A DNA stretch of 64,000 nt. It comes from Zychaea mexicana (Eukaryota; Mucoromycota; Mucoromycetes; Mucorales; Lichtheimiaceae). The position numbers and the translations under genes are program-made. Below the pieces are notes generated by a model. That model was not told where the DNA came from. It saw only the letters and a list, made by a program, of their open reading frames with translations, and searched no databases. Below, piece after piece: positions 12,712-23,340 of the stretch (within the stretch, counting starts at the first letter, position 1; each line of letters begins with the position of its first letter). The DNA lies in the NCBI RefSeq assembly GCF_025766255.1, contig NW_026516671.1, positions 372,001 through 436,000 on the forward strand. The letters are read 5' to 3'.

Positions 12712-13055
12712 TGTGCGCGGTCAAAGTGTTCATAACTCATAAGTGACATGCACGTATATACAGTAGTACTCTTACAGTTCACACATAATCAACACATTGC
12801 ACATCTCCCGCTGCTTTTCCTCCCTTTGCAGATAAAATACCATTCATTAACGAAAAAAAAATGTATCATAAAATCAAATTCGTTTGCTTTGTTTGCTTTT
12901 TAAAGCAATTGCTATCACCACACATTTGTTATGGGTACCACAACAAACTCATGCTCTTCATTTCTTCAATTAAACAGAAAGAGAGGAGGGGATATGATAG
13001 CAAAACCTTTGTTCAGTCACGCTCGTCTAGGGCATATTTATATAAGCTGAGTACT
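12712..13055. other. Intergenic spacer, no feature seen
   Basis: This AT-rich sequence lies between the kinase fragment and the dispersed repeat. I see no gene. An 80-codon frame at 12861-13100 crosses into the repeat and looks like noise. Confidence 0.4.
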
Positions 13056-14101
13056 GTAAAGGATAAGAAAAGAGAGAGGGGGAAGGGATATATTCATTAG
13101 AGAAATTACAGTTGCATGGAAAATATGTTGCAGAAATATCGGTGAGTACTACTACTGCCGCCACACTATCACAACCATCGGTGGTATGAATATCACCGTC
13201 TCTATCTTAAACCTCGTCTATGTATCCAGTTCCGCTTCTATCCGAAACGACACACCCAGTCGCTAGCTGTGCAGCATCCACTAACTACTCAGGACCAAAG
13301 CGGGCCTTGCAGTTTTGCGACTCGTGGTTATACGCACGGACGATTTAGTGCGATCCCTCAGCAAGCATGACATCTGAACTCTTGGGTTTGCTATGTGGGT
13401 ATGAAGCAGCTGACTCATGCCAAAGATCTTTGAGGCACATTCTGCACTGATATTGACCAGGTTTGTTCAATTACAAGTATTTTAAAAGGGTGATGTTTCG
13501 CTTAATTGGTCGGGTGTTGTCGTTTAGATGCGCGGAAGTAACAGGACGCTCAATAACATCAATGTCATCATCGGGTCGGCTTGGACATTCATATTGAAAG
13601 AGTCGACGAAGCTCAATTGCGCTTCTAAAGCTTATGTCACAGTGTATACATCAGCTTCGTTCTCAAGCCTGTCCCACTTAAATCATGATAAGCGCGATTA
13701 TCCTGTTGACCTTGGGCCTCTCAGTGGAAGCAGAGTTGTTGCCTACTTGGTCCTTCCTGCTGTCTTCGTTCTTCTGGTCGAGTTGACTTTTACTGCTAGC
13801 TTTTTAGAACTTGTTATGGACTTGATCTGACGTGTGTATCTTGCAATATACTTTTAAAACAATTTTATTGAAAAGCCCACAAAAAAGAAACAAGTAAGGT
13901 TAAAGAGGAAACTACCTCGTTTTGGAGACCTAACAAATCATATGCTCCTTAGAACTATGAACGGCTACCTATAGCTAGAAGAGTCTCTCGGCCATGCTCG
14001 GAAGGAGCAGAAGATTACAGTATTGTGGCCATTGCGAGGGCCGCTGAATTTTTCAAACTGACTATTCGGTATGTCCGTGGAATGCAGCTTCATCTTCCAC
14101 G
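13056..14101 (+). repeat. Dispersed repeat copy A (inverted partner at 62942-64000)
   Basis: Reading 13056-14101 forward and 64000-62942 in reverse complement shows the same sequence with scattered substitutions and small indels, by eye around 90% identity. Shared blocks include GATATTGACCAGGTTTGTTCAA, the run through GTCATCATCGGGTCGGCTTGGACAT, and the region ending CTTCATCTTCCACG (in pieces). Similarity stops abruptly after 14101. The pair carries matching but broken open frames (for example 13528-13830), so it is probably an inactive transposable element or a decayed duplicated gene. The element class is not recognised. Confidence 0.8.
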
Positions 14102-15162
14102 TTGTAGTCTCTTAGCCTACAAATAGGACTTATGCCTTCCTCATAATTTACTAGGTTTCGCTATATGTGCTCTTTTTCTTCCTCGGCCACAGTGTGCAAC
14201 AGAGGTTTCGACTGGTATACAGTAGCTATATTATAAACTCGGTAATTGGCAGCAGCACGTTTAATAGCATTAAAGCGATTTTATATACCGTATAAAAACT
14301 ATGAGTGATCTGTCGACCTGCTTCAGATCCAAAATTCTTCTATTAACGACGACGATTGGTTTTCAGTGTCGATAAACTCAGGCTTTTACGTGTCCCTTTC
14401 TTTTTAGTCTAGTGTTTTTAACTATAATTTTCCATCATCCCAGTTGACACCCTTAATAAGTTTCTAGCGTGAACTTCCAAAGTTTGTGTGAAAAAAGTGT
14501 GAGGGTTTAAAATTAACGGGTGTGAATTTAACGGGGAACGACTGTATTTAATTTATCCGATCGCTGCTTATGCCTATTTCACATCTATTTGTACACCAGC
14601 ACCGGCATTTCATACTTTATCGGTATTGTTAAATTGTAAATGTTTTGAAGAATTATGTGTGATAGAAAAGAAAAGGTTTATAAAAATAGTGATCAGAAGG
14701 CTTCTATGAGTAAGTAGTTTCGTACTATTGTCCCTAATGTATAAAGAAAGGGTTCGTTCGGTGTTTTACTTTTTTCATGGTGCGCATCGGATAACGGCCC
14801 GCGCGGCGCGCATGTGGACGGTGAGATCCATTGGTGAATTTAGCTATATGGTAGACGCCACGTGATGTGTCAGCAAAGTAAACAGGCGCTCATAGTGATT
14901 GAAGGCTAGACTATAATCTATCTATCAGCCGTGTATCTATAGTGCTCTTAACAAGTGTTCGTGTATCCCAGATAATGCTAAACTAGCTACTACAATATTA
15001 TGCGCCTTTAATCAATGCTAAAGCCCATACATATCGCAGAGGTGGGGCGGGAATGCATGAGCAAAAAGTATGTGTGTCACCTGGCATGCTGCAAGCAAGA
15101 TCTAAACTCTCATATAAATTTTGCTGCAGTCGGGCGCCTGCTCTCAATTCTTTTTTCTTGTC
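14102..15162. other. Intergenic region with a MITE-like end
   Basis: No gene is visible. The stretch just before 14546 resembles one end of the TA-flanked element at 31287-31464 (see the separate entry). The remainder is AT-rich and ends in the presumed promoter of the nucleoside transporter gene. Confidence 0.4.
14500..14544. repeat. Single MITE-like terminal end (mariner-type)
   Basis: In reverse complement this reads CAGTCGTTCCCCGTTAAATT followed by CACACCCG, with TA immediately outside (14545-14546). It resembles the terminal sequence of the element at 31287 (CAGTGGTTCCTCGTTTAATT). I could not find the matching opposite end within several hundred bases, so this may be a truncated copy. 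Confidence 0.45.
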
Positions 15163-16995
15163 ATGTTTGAGAAATACAAATCACAATTTCGGCGATTGCT
15201 GACACGGAAACCAGAGGAGCATTATGAATCCCAGAGCTTACTAAGTAGCCACAGCATTGAGCGACTCGAAGCTTATGCTGAAGGACACAACGATGCGCAT
15301 AATCTTGTATATTGGGTAATATACTATTACTACTACTACTTAATACTACTACTACTATTGACCTTTCGTATTATGCAGTCGGCACAAAAAAAAAAGAGGA
15401 GAAAGGAAATTACTAAAAATGTGCAATTTAGATTTTTGTCATTTATGGAGTAGCCATGCTGCTACCATGGAATGGTGAGTTGTTCTCTTTTCTCTTACAT
15501 TACTACTTACTACTTTGAACAAGTGGAGGCTAATACTGACTTTTGTTTTGGTGGGGGGACTGACAGTATTTATCACGGCGTCCGAGTTTTTCGCAAAGCG
15601 GTTTGCCGGCTCTTCCTATGATGAAACGTTCCAAAACTATTTCTCGATTTCGTTCACTGCAACGAACCTATTATGTTTCGCATATTTACTAAGGAAACAG
15701 AGCGAGGTAACGTAAACCTGCTGATAGAGGAGGAAGAAGATCAGTGTCGGAATCTTGGATTTGCTTTAACACGCACGCACATCCTATTATACCTTTTGCA
15801 TAAAATTTAGTCATCAACATATCGTGTGGATGTACTATGGCCAGCATTGGCCAATACTGCCGTTTTTGGTATCACGGCAGTAACAGTGGCAGTTTCCATG
15901 CAGGGCGCTACGTATTTCGCATTCACCATGGCTCTGCTCGTTTTCACTGGTGCAACAACCAGCTATTTTCAAGTTGCAGTCTTTGCAGAAGCATGTCGAT
16001 TCCCTCCACGATACGTTCAAGCTGTAATGAGGTATGTAAACATAAGCATAGAAATATTCGCGAGAGATGCGACCTTAATGGGGAGAAATGGGCTTAAATG
16101 AAACGCTACGATTCTGTCTGTCAGTGGCCAAGGTGTTGCCGGCGTAGCCGTGGCCGTAGCATCCATTCTTAGCGCCTTTGCAGGATCTGCAACAGAAGCA
16201 CCGGATGAAGCAGCAGTGACCCGATCAGCGTTCTTATACTTTATGGCAGCATTTGTGATTACGGTGGCGGCACTGGTCGGTCGGATGTTTGTTGTACGGC
16301 AACCGTTTTATATCCGACAAATGAATACGGACCAAGCGATCCTGTCTAACTCTGCGCTTGACGACGAAGAAGACGTAGAAGAACAAAACGATGACGAGCA
16401 ACGATACTTTTCTTCCTCTCCAAGATCGGAACTATCGATTGTGGCGGTGGTTCGCAAGTCAAGCGGACTGGTGTTTGCAGTCAGCTATGTCTTTGTAATT
16501 ACCTTGATGCTATTCCCCTCCATCACTGCGCTCATCAAATCAGTCTCGCGACATACTCCACAAGCGCAAGGCAATCGATTTTTCGACGACGACGTGTTTG
16601 TTGCATTCCACTTTGTGCTGTTCAATGTCGGAGACTGGGTTGGGCGGACCTTGCCCATCTACGACAGTATGCGGACGTTCAAACCCAAGCTGTTGGCGTG
16701 GTTCTCGGTCTTGCGTACGATTTTCGTGCCGGCGTTTTTGTTTTGCAATGTTGTGGCCAGCGACCGCTCGCTGCCGGTGGTGATTGACAATGATGTGGTT
16801 TATTTCCTTCTCATCTGGATGTTTGCTGTGAGCAACGGCTGGCTAGGCAGCTTAACAATGATGGCCGCACCCCAGCAGGAGTCGATTACGAGTGCAGCCG
16901 AAAAATCGTTGGTTGGAAGTGTAATGAGCTTCTCGCTTGTGGCTGGATTGGCCATTGGAGGCGGCATGAGTTTTTTTGTTCGATGGATGATATAG
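15163..16995 (+). CDS. Equilibrative nucleoside transporter (ENT/SLC29 family)
   Basis: Five exons close to 475 residues: 15163-15315, 15432-15474, 15567-15706, 15811-16031, 16125-16995. TM1 carries YWIFVIYGVAMLLPWN followed by VFITASEFF, the ENT signature. Further helices run from VLWPALANTAVFGI to SMQGATYFAFTMALLVF. QVAVFAEACRFPPRYVQAVMSGQGVAGV is the conserved TM4-TM5 segment (G.G.AG). An acidic loop (about residues 265-290, DDEEDVEEQ) separates the halves. The C-terminal half contains FNVGDWVGRTLP, the ENT TM8 signature, and ends in GLAIGGGMSFFVRWM. Yeast Fun26 is the related intracellular nucleoside carrier; whether this one is vacuolar or plasma-membrane is not visible. The ATG at 15163 sits before a basic cytosolic head; an in-frame upstream TTG is not a credible start. 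Confidence 0.9.
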
Positions 16996-17429
16996 CGAAT
17001 TCAGTTAGAATATATACATGCACGCATAATTTTGTTCTCTTGTACATACCTAATGACAACCACAGCGTTGCTCTTCTTCCCACAAGTCGACGAATAAATG
17101 GAATGTCAGATGAAGAGCCGCTTCGAATCCAATTATGAACAACTTGTAATCTGGTTGGACGATTCATTGTGCGGCGAATTGTCCCAAAAATCTTCGTGTT
17201 ACCTGCCTCCTAAGTCTACCAGGAGAATTGGGTGTCAAAAGTAGGTTTGAGAACAACTCGGATGTCTTAGTGCCCAATGCTCGCATTTGCTGTACGCCAA
17301 ATGTGGGAGGGCTGGTGATTTCGTAAATTTTAATTCATGCAATATGATATATAATACAAAGAAAATGACAAACAATAATTACTTCTTTCCCGAACCTCCG
17401 CTCTCTGGTTCTCTCTTTCCTCTCTCTCG
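16996..17429. other. Intergenic spacer, no feature seen
   Basis: This is 3' flank of the transporter and 5' flank of the next small gene. There is a CT-rich tract at 17398-17425 directly before the next ATG, common in fungal promoters. Confidence 0.4.
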
Positions 17430-17861
17430 ATGAACTCGCCGTTTTTCACCAGCGGGCTGGCCATGTGGTCACCTGCTCCTATCACTAATAATCGAACCTT
17501 CGTCGTCTCGGCAGCAACAACCGTAACACCCACACCTGCATCAACTACCCTTCCCGCCTCATCGTTCCATCATCGGCCCGTATACGATCCACCCGCTTGT
17601 CTCGTCTGTGGTCTGCCGCATCCGCCGCAAGACACATCCTCCTCGTACTTGTTGCGAGATCAAAGCACGCTAACGCCACCTGAGCCAAGTCTTATTACAC
17701 CACCCCGCAGCGACAAGAGTGTTGTGTTTATCCACCACCTTCCATCTCATCGAACATCCTGGTCGTGGCTCGCAGAATGCGTGCATTATATTCGACAGTT
17801 TTGGAAACGATATGTGTACCAAAAGCGACTTGTATATCCTTTAAAGCGACGCTATCGCTAG
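17430..17861 (+). CDS. Hypothetical 143-residue protein with a CxxC pair
   Basis: A single-exon open frame has a good ATG context after a CT-rich tract. The first half is Thr/Pro/Ala-rich and probably disordered. A short cysteine pair occurs in ACLVCGLPHPP (about residues 65-75). The C-terminus is aromatic and basic (WLAECVHYIRQFWKRYVYQKR) and could be an amphipathic helix. I recognise no family. The codon use looks coding, and the frame lies between two well-supported genes with convergent orientation to the next one. It could be a small lineage-specific protein. Confidence 0.5.
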   Translation: MNSPFFTSGLAMWSPAPITNNRTFVVSAATTVTPTPASTTLPASSFHHRPVYDPPACLVCGLPHPPQDTSSSYLLRDQSTLTPPEPSLITPPRSDKSVVFIHHLPSHRTSWSWLAECVHYIRQFWKRYVYQKRLVYPLKRRYR

Positions 17862-18050
17862 CATAACTCATTGTATATCTCCCCATTCATCTAAATCCTT
17901 CGTTGTAAGATAATAAATCCCTCTATTGTGTATGTAAATGCCTAAAGCTTTATTATTACTGTTATATTCAATGAGATTAGTATTATATTTACAGAGACGT
18001 CGTATGGGTGGCGCTGCAGGGGGGAGGTAGAGTAGAGATTGGTACAATTA

Positions 18051-19405
18051 TCAGTTCAATGTGGCGGCAGTAGTGGCAATGACGGAATTCTCCTCTTCTG
18101 CTAATTCAGTTGCAACGGTTGTAGTTGGAGAAGTAATAATTGCGGTAATGGCTGCATCCGTGGTAGTGGTGGTGATAGTAGCAGTACTAACAGTACCATC
18201 ATCTCCTGTGGGCGAGGTCGGCTTGGATTTAGGCATGCCGAGTGTACCAGCCTCGAGTTGTTCAAGCAAACGCGCCCGTCGTTCGGGATTATTTCGCAAC
18301 AACCCTGTATCCCTGCTTTGCACCAAAGGCGCATATGTTCGCCGCGAAACTATGAAATCCGAATCCGTCTCGTCTAATCTGGTTGTTGCAGCTGCAAGCT
18401 GCAGTGGCTTGTTGTCATCCTGCTGCTCGTTCTCGCGGTTTCGTTTGGCTTGACGTTCAGCCGCCAACGCTGGCGTGAGTGTATCATAATTTCTCGGCAT
18501 ATATCCGTCCAACATGGCTCGCATCTTCCGTCGTCCTTCTTTGAGCTGCTCATCCTGCAACAGTTTTCTCTTTTTGTTGTTGTTGCTCGCGCTGCTTTTG
18601 TGCTTTTGACGAGTATAGGCTGCCAACGGACCCAACCCTTCGTCATTGACCCAATTCTCATTGCCAGGTTGATCATTGAACAGATCATCCAACGTTTCTG
18701 CTGGATCTTGTCCGTCCGCGCCACCATTACCGTCTTGCCGTTTTCGCTGCGATCTGAGATCGTCATTATCGTCCTCCAGTGTTTGCTGTGAGTCAAGATC
18801 AGTTCCCTTGAGTCTTTGCAGTTCTTTGACCGATACGTCCAACCAGAATGCTTCGTTTCGGATTTCTTCTGGTACATCCTCTTCCTCTTCTTCTGTACTG
18901 TCTTGTTTTCGAATTTTGCTCTTTGACAATATCGCATTTTTGATCTTTTCGTCTGTGGGAAATACCAAAGGCCGTGGTCGGTATTCTTTAACGGCCATGC
19001 GTTGTTGCTGTACTTGTTGCTGTTGTTTTTGTGTGCGTAATAGTCTATTGTGCGGTGATCGTGGGTGACTGGGGGAATGGACGAATTCCACTCGCCGTGG
19101 ACTTGGTTGTGTTGCCTGAGCTTCTTTGAGCTTCCTTTTTATTTTGTTATATTTGAGATAATATTTTTCTAACAAAAACACACGCAGGAGTGAGTTTTCG
19201 TCAAAGTGTAGCTAAAAAAACACATGCACGCGATTTCTTTGACGACAAAATAAATAAATTTACCAACGTGAGGTCGATTTTGGACATCCTCAATGGTAGG
19301 CTTGTGGTTGTGTCGTTCAGCAAAGCCACGTTCCCATTCCAGCAGCTTGCGCTTCATGTCGGTAACTTGCTCTTGTAATTGTTGTACTGTTAAGGTATCG
19401 GCCAT
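18051..19405 (-). CDS. SLD2: Sld2/Drc1-like DNA replication regulator
   Basis: Two exons, 19405-19264 and 19168-18051, close to 419 residues. The N-terminal ~60 residues contain LKRKLLEWE-like spacing (MKRKLLEWERGFAERHNHKP, then TIEDVQNRPHVEKYYLKYNKIKRKLKEA). This matches the conserved N-terminal box shared by fungal Sld2/Drc1 and metazoan RecQL4. In that family CDK-phosphorylated Sld2 binds Dpb11 and promotes CMG helicase assembly at origins. Downstream the protein is disordered and charged, with several Ser/Thr-Pro sites including SPRR (residue ~65) and HSPSHPRSP, as expected of a CDK substrate. The C-terminal half is Glu/Arg/Gln-rich and ends in a Thr/Ala-rich tail. Only the N-terminal box supports the name; the rest is not conserved in sequence. 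Confidence 0.7.
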
Positions 19406-19491
19406 TTTTGGTATATGTATTTTTGGTGGCTAGTGGTGGTTGAAGAACAAGGAAAGAAGGGGGGCACTTTTTATTTTCATTTACAACTGAA

Positions 19492-21002
19492 CCACCTAGT
19501 CATTCTCCGGGGAGATAAACCTATTTGCTGCTTTTGATTTAAATAAGAGTTCAATAAATAGAGCTTTACATTCAGCCATTAAATTAAGCACAACATGCAT
19601 ACAATTGGAAAAAAAAATCGCACAGTGGTGAAGAAAAGTGGTCGAGCCCCCATGCTTTTAGTCACTGCCAGCGGGAAGGCTAAAGTAGTCAAACCCACCA
19701 AAAAGTTCAATCGTTTTTCACCTTTGAAAGCAGATCTAATGGCAAAGGGATCTACCGGATCAACACAGTCGTCATCGACTTCGACTATGGTTGCGACTGT
19801 GGGCGCAGGTCCAATGACCACCCATAATGCCGAGGATCAGCTGGACGATTACGACGCCGATGATTTGATTACGGCCCTGATCCCGAAGAAGAAACGGCGC
19901 ACAATTTTTCCACCATCACCGTTTCTTGCAGCTCCAGATGTACTACGTCTCGAGCTAATCATTTAAGCATCACTGCGACTGATTTTGTGCTCCTTTTGCC
20001 TTTGCTTAAGAAAGCATATTTTTTGTGGTCTTGGTCGGCATCCTGTCGACTTGACCAAGCTGGAACTTGTGGGATCCAGACGGTGCACATGCTATAGTAT
20101 GAAAACCGCAAACGTTACCTGCATTTTCAAATGTGGTTAGTTAAAGAGAAAAGTAGTGAAGAGGAGCGAAGAGTTTCAACGTTAAGCATTTTATATATCT
20201 AAAATCTACAAGGCATCGACAAAATACGCGTTCCTTTTTGCGATTCCTGCGAGGGTTTCTCATTGCCTCTTGTTCTTATGGAGCAACACATGTTCCCAGG
20301 ATCACCTGTCAATCCCGAAGTAGCTATATACATATCAATGTAATGAAAAGCTACCTTCGTCAACAATTGGTACAGAGACAGTCAGTAACAGCCATAGCAT
20401 CGGCTGTGGTGGATGAATATGAATACTCGGTAAAACTAAGGTTTAGTTGACAATGTTCTTGAAAAGCGTTCTAAATGAAAGTTAAATCCACACAGGCACC
20501 GAGATCTATCAAAAACATTTTGACTAGAAGCATTCCTGCATTTGCTAAGATGCTTTTAATGGTCGACCATGATCTGGAAAAAGCCCATGGACTTGTTGCT
20601 AGTGACATTTGTCCAGCATGCGTCTTTGAGGTACTAGTTTCCTTCGTAGCGACTTCTCCTTGTTCCAATATCTTAAGTATCGTTGTATAAGCGTATGATG
20701 ATCCAGATACATCATCTCCCTTCCTTGTCGCTCTTGATGGCAATTTTTCTTTACGCAGATTCGCCCACGTAAAAGAAGATTCCAGTGAGCCATATGCTTA
20801 TCCCTCTTACAAGCATATCAATAAGCATTGGGCCGCTGATCAATCTCCCGTTGAAGTGAGGAAAGCTAACTCGGTATGTTTTTGTAAAGAGCAACTTGAA
20901 AAGAGTTGCCGTGCAAATCCGTGCAAATCCGGTGGTTCTTTGAACCAAAAATTGCCGCAAGGTCGTAGTTTTAGGAACACTCCCCGGAGAATGACTAGGT
21001 GG
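19492..21002. mobile_element. Segment bounded by 23-bp perfect inverted repeats
   Basis: Positions 19492-19514 read CCACCTAGTCATTCTCCGGG plus GAG. Positions 20980-21002 are the exact reverse complement. Both point inward like terminal inverted repeats, enclosing 1511 bp. The left end lies 87 bp upstream of the Sld2-like start codon. No target-site duplication is apparent in the flanking bases. The interior holds one intact small ORF (19595-19966) and degraded minus-strand frames (20471-20743, 20751-20960). A DNA transposon or a non-autonomous derivative is the simplest reading; the superfamily is not identifiable. Confidence 0.55.
19595..19966 (+). CDS. Hypothetical 123-residue basic protein
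   Basis: A single-exon frame opens with a strongly basic N-terminus (GKKNRTVVKKSGRAP, then KAKVVKPTKKFNRF). A Ser/Thr-rich middle and an acidic patch (EDQLDDYDADDL, about residues 88-99) follow, then PKKKRRT, a classical monopartite nuclear-localisation pattern. It ends 40 residues later in a hydrophobic tail. I recognise no domain. It lies wholly inside the inverted-repeat-bounded segment, so it may be cargo of a mobile element or a host gene that the element brackets. It is transcribed divergently from the Sld2-like gene. Confidence 0.5.
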   Translation: MHTIGKKNRTVVKKSGRAPMLLVTASGKAKVVKPTKKFNRFSPLKADLMAKGSTGSTQSSSTSTMVATVGAGPMTTHNAEDQLDDYDADDLITALIPKKKRRTIFPPSPFLAAPDVLRLELII

Positions 21003-21179
21003 CGCAGCTAATTTTCACCCGGTTACAGTCCAAAAATTTTCAGAAATCGGTTTTGAGAACCACCGGAATCCACCGGATGTGCCAGGATCCTGTAACTGAA
21101 TGCCTTTCGGGATGAAATACAGAGGCCGCGTAGCCTATCGAGTTTTCCACCACTACTCTTTTTCTTCCTACTCGTCATT

Positions 21180-22466
21180 ATGGACAGCCATTTCTCTACT
21201 CTCTCTCATACTCATTCCACAACACGTGGTGAAACTAATCAGTTTCGTTTTGCCGAGATCAATGGAATCGCGGAAACTGGCGAGATGGTGTTGTTGAACA
21301 ACACGGACGTAGACGTTGACCAACATCCACAAGGACTGCATGAGGAACCATCGCGTACCCCAACAGAGGAGGATTCAGCAGAGCAGGCTCGCTTGCTTGT
21401 GCTTGAAGCACGATGCGCCGAGCTCATGGCTGAACATGAAGCAAGAAAGGTGGCTCTAGCAAACGAGCTTGGATTTTCTCTGCGCGAGGTGGAGAAGAGG
21501 TGTGAGAACAATCTTGCACCGCTTGTCGTCACCACCAAGGCGATAAGCTCATGGAACCTTTTCGTTTCGATGCGTAAGCAAGAGGAGGATCGGCTCCGTC
21601 AAGATGGAGTTACTGAAGGTCACTGTCGATATGAATATTAACACTATTATATTGTTTATCATTCTTGTAAATGTCAAACTAACTTTTCAATACAACTCTT
21701 CTTATAGAAGAAACGATCCAGCAGCGCAACGTACGCTACGGCGCTGAGTATCAAGCGCGCAGGGATGAACGTCCCATGTTCCAACAATTAGCAACGGAGC
21801 ATAATCTTGAAGCAGGCTTTGAAGGCTACATAGCGCCAAAAGCTATGACTCAAAAAAGCCAGCAGCTTCGGCTAAACTACGCCGAAGAAGCTCATAAAGC
21901 TATCAACAGGCAGCTGAGCTATATCCAGAAAGTAACTGGTATTGAAGGTTTTGTCTGTTTTGGATATCCAAAGGTTCTAGGCAATCAAGCCCGCCGTTTG
22001 GATACGGGGAGATCGATTGGCACAGGTATACTCTTTATCAATTATTATTTATTTTTTCAAGACTGGTCGCGTTTAATAAAGAGCATACAGAACTGGGAGT
22101 GGAATTCTGGGACCTTTGCCAAGTTTTGAATGAAGGTCCCAAGTACGCAGGGCTTCAGGAAAAGTTTGACTTATTTGTCAAATCACGTTCTCCAGCTACT
22201 GGTAAGTCGCAATAAGTGATCGCATCAATAATGTACTTACTATGAGTAAGCAGACTATCTTCAGTACATATATAATCGTGCAAGTGACAATGGGGACGAA
22301 AGAGTTCGCCAAGATTGTGGTCCTACCAAGAAACGACGACGTAATAAAGGTACCTCCTCATTCATTATGAGCGCACATATACAGAAATGCTAATTATAAC
22401 ATCGACTTCACAGGACCCAATGACAAAATAAAGGAATATATCCAAACAGAAGTGAATTCCCTTTAA
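21180..22466 (+). CDS. Unknown nuclear-type protein, possible HMG-box-like segment
   Basis: Five exons close in frame to 341 residues: 21180-21618, 21708-22025, 22082-22201, 22254-22349, 22414-22466. The first ~120 residues are acidic with a coiled-coil-like stretch (EQARLLVLEARCAELMAEHEARK). A segment from ISSWNLFVSMRKQEEDRL to RRDERPMFQQLATEHN resembles the start and middle helices of an HMG box, but this is weak. The C-terminal part has VEFWDLCQVLNEGPKYAGL and a basic TKKRRRNK nuclear-localisation motif near residue 320. The exon 3 acceptor was chosen at 22081 because only it keeps the conserved-looking frame. I cannot name the family. The setting, next to a terminal-repeat-bounded segment and decayed frames, suggests a lineage-specific or element-associated gene. 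Confidence 0.55.
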
Positions 22467-22499
22467 AGCAAGTGTTTCCTGTGCTTCATTTAGATAAAA

Positions 22500-22727
22500 A
22501 TGATTCCAAGCATATTATTAGATGCAGTGGCTCCAGAGTTTGGTAAAATCACCACCAGCGTCCCATGGAATGCTCTGCGGAAGGGCGAGGATCGTTATGT
22601 CGAACTGGTACTACCACTTCCTGATGGAGTCGAGTTCAAAGAACCAACCAAGGAGTTGAAACGCGATCAAAAGCATGCTTTGGCAAAAGCTTTAGAAACT
22701 GGAAGCATTAGATTAGTATCGAAATAA
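22500..22727 (+). CDS. Small ORF (75 residues), unknown
   Basis: An open frame begins 33 bases after the stop of the preceding gene and encodes a globular-looking peptide (VAPEFGKITTSVPWNALRKG, later PLPDGVEF). No family is recognised. It may be an independent short gene, an alternative 3' exon of the upstream gene, or the first exon of a longer gene. Coding-like fragments continue to about 23340, including a GTAAGT donor at 22925 and an open frame at 23011-23340. None closes into a model I trust. Confidence 0.3.
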   Translation: MIPSILLDAVAPEFGKITTSVPWNALRKGEDRYVELVLPLPDGVEFKEPTKELKRDQKHALAKALETGSIRLVSK

Positions 22728-23010
22728 TCTAAACACTTATCGAACCTTTCATACTACTAGTTGCTGTACGATATATGGGAGACACGTTGGAAACGACCCA
22801 AAAGGATCGCTGATTATTGGATTACTGGAACCTTGCTCAAAATGGGTTGGAAAGTTGGAATTGGATAACAAGAAACATTGCAGCAAGTATGATATGAGTG
22901 CAAATAAGAAAGGAAGGACTATTGAGTAAGTATAGGATATCACTTACTGCTTTACACAAGCATACTTTGAGGTCGCTTTTAGTATTGATAATAACAAGCT
23001 CATTGATACA

Positions 23011-23340
23011 TTGACCATAAACACAATGCGAAGTATAACCTCATATTGCCACAAGCAACCCGATAACAATGACAAAGTAAATCATTTCTCACAATTGCAG
23101 TACATCCGCCGAATTAAATGGAAACTAATTGTGCATGTTTATGATTTAATGCGTGTTCTTATGGCAGAACAGCTGATGATATATCAATGGTATCAAGAGG
23201 CTCGTGCAGTACTTTTCACGACATATACACAATTAAAGCAACACATAAGAGATCCCAGTGCTACACAAACATTACACTTTCACAATTCCAACAATGCGTG
23301 CACAAGGATTGACATAGAAATGGCGAATGCATTACCTTAG
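23011..23340 (+). other. Open frame of 109 codons, doubtful
   Basis: This frame is helix-rich (RRIKWKLIVHVYDLMRVLMAEQ) and lies 280 bases beyond the small ORF at 22500-22727. It could be a terminal exon of the same locus. No recognisable domain is present, and an upstream splice acceptor could not be fixed. It is treated as a possible remnant. Confidence 0.25.

Noticed and set aside
15121..15162. Upstream TTG start for the nucleoside transporter
   Set aside because: TTG is not a credible nuclear start codon in a fungus. The ATG at 15163 gives the usual cytosolic head.
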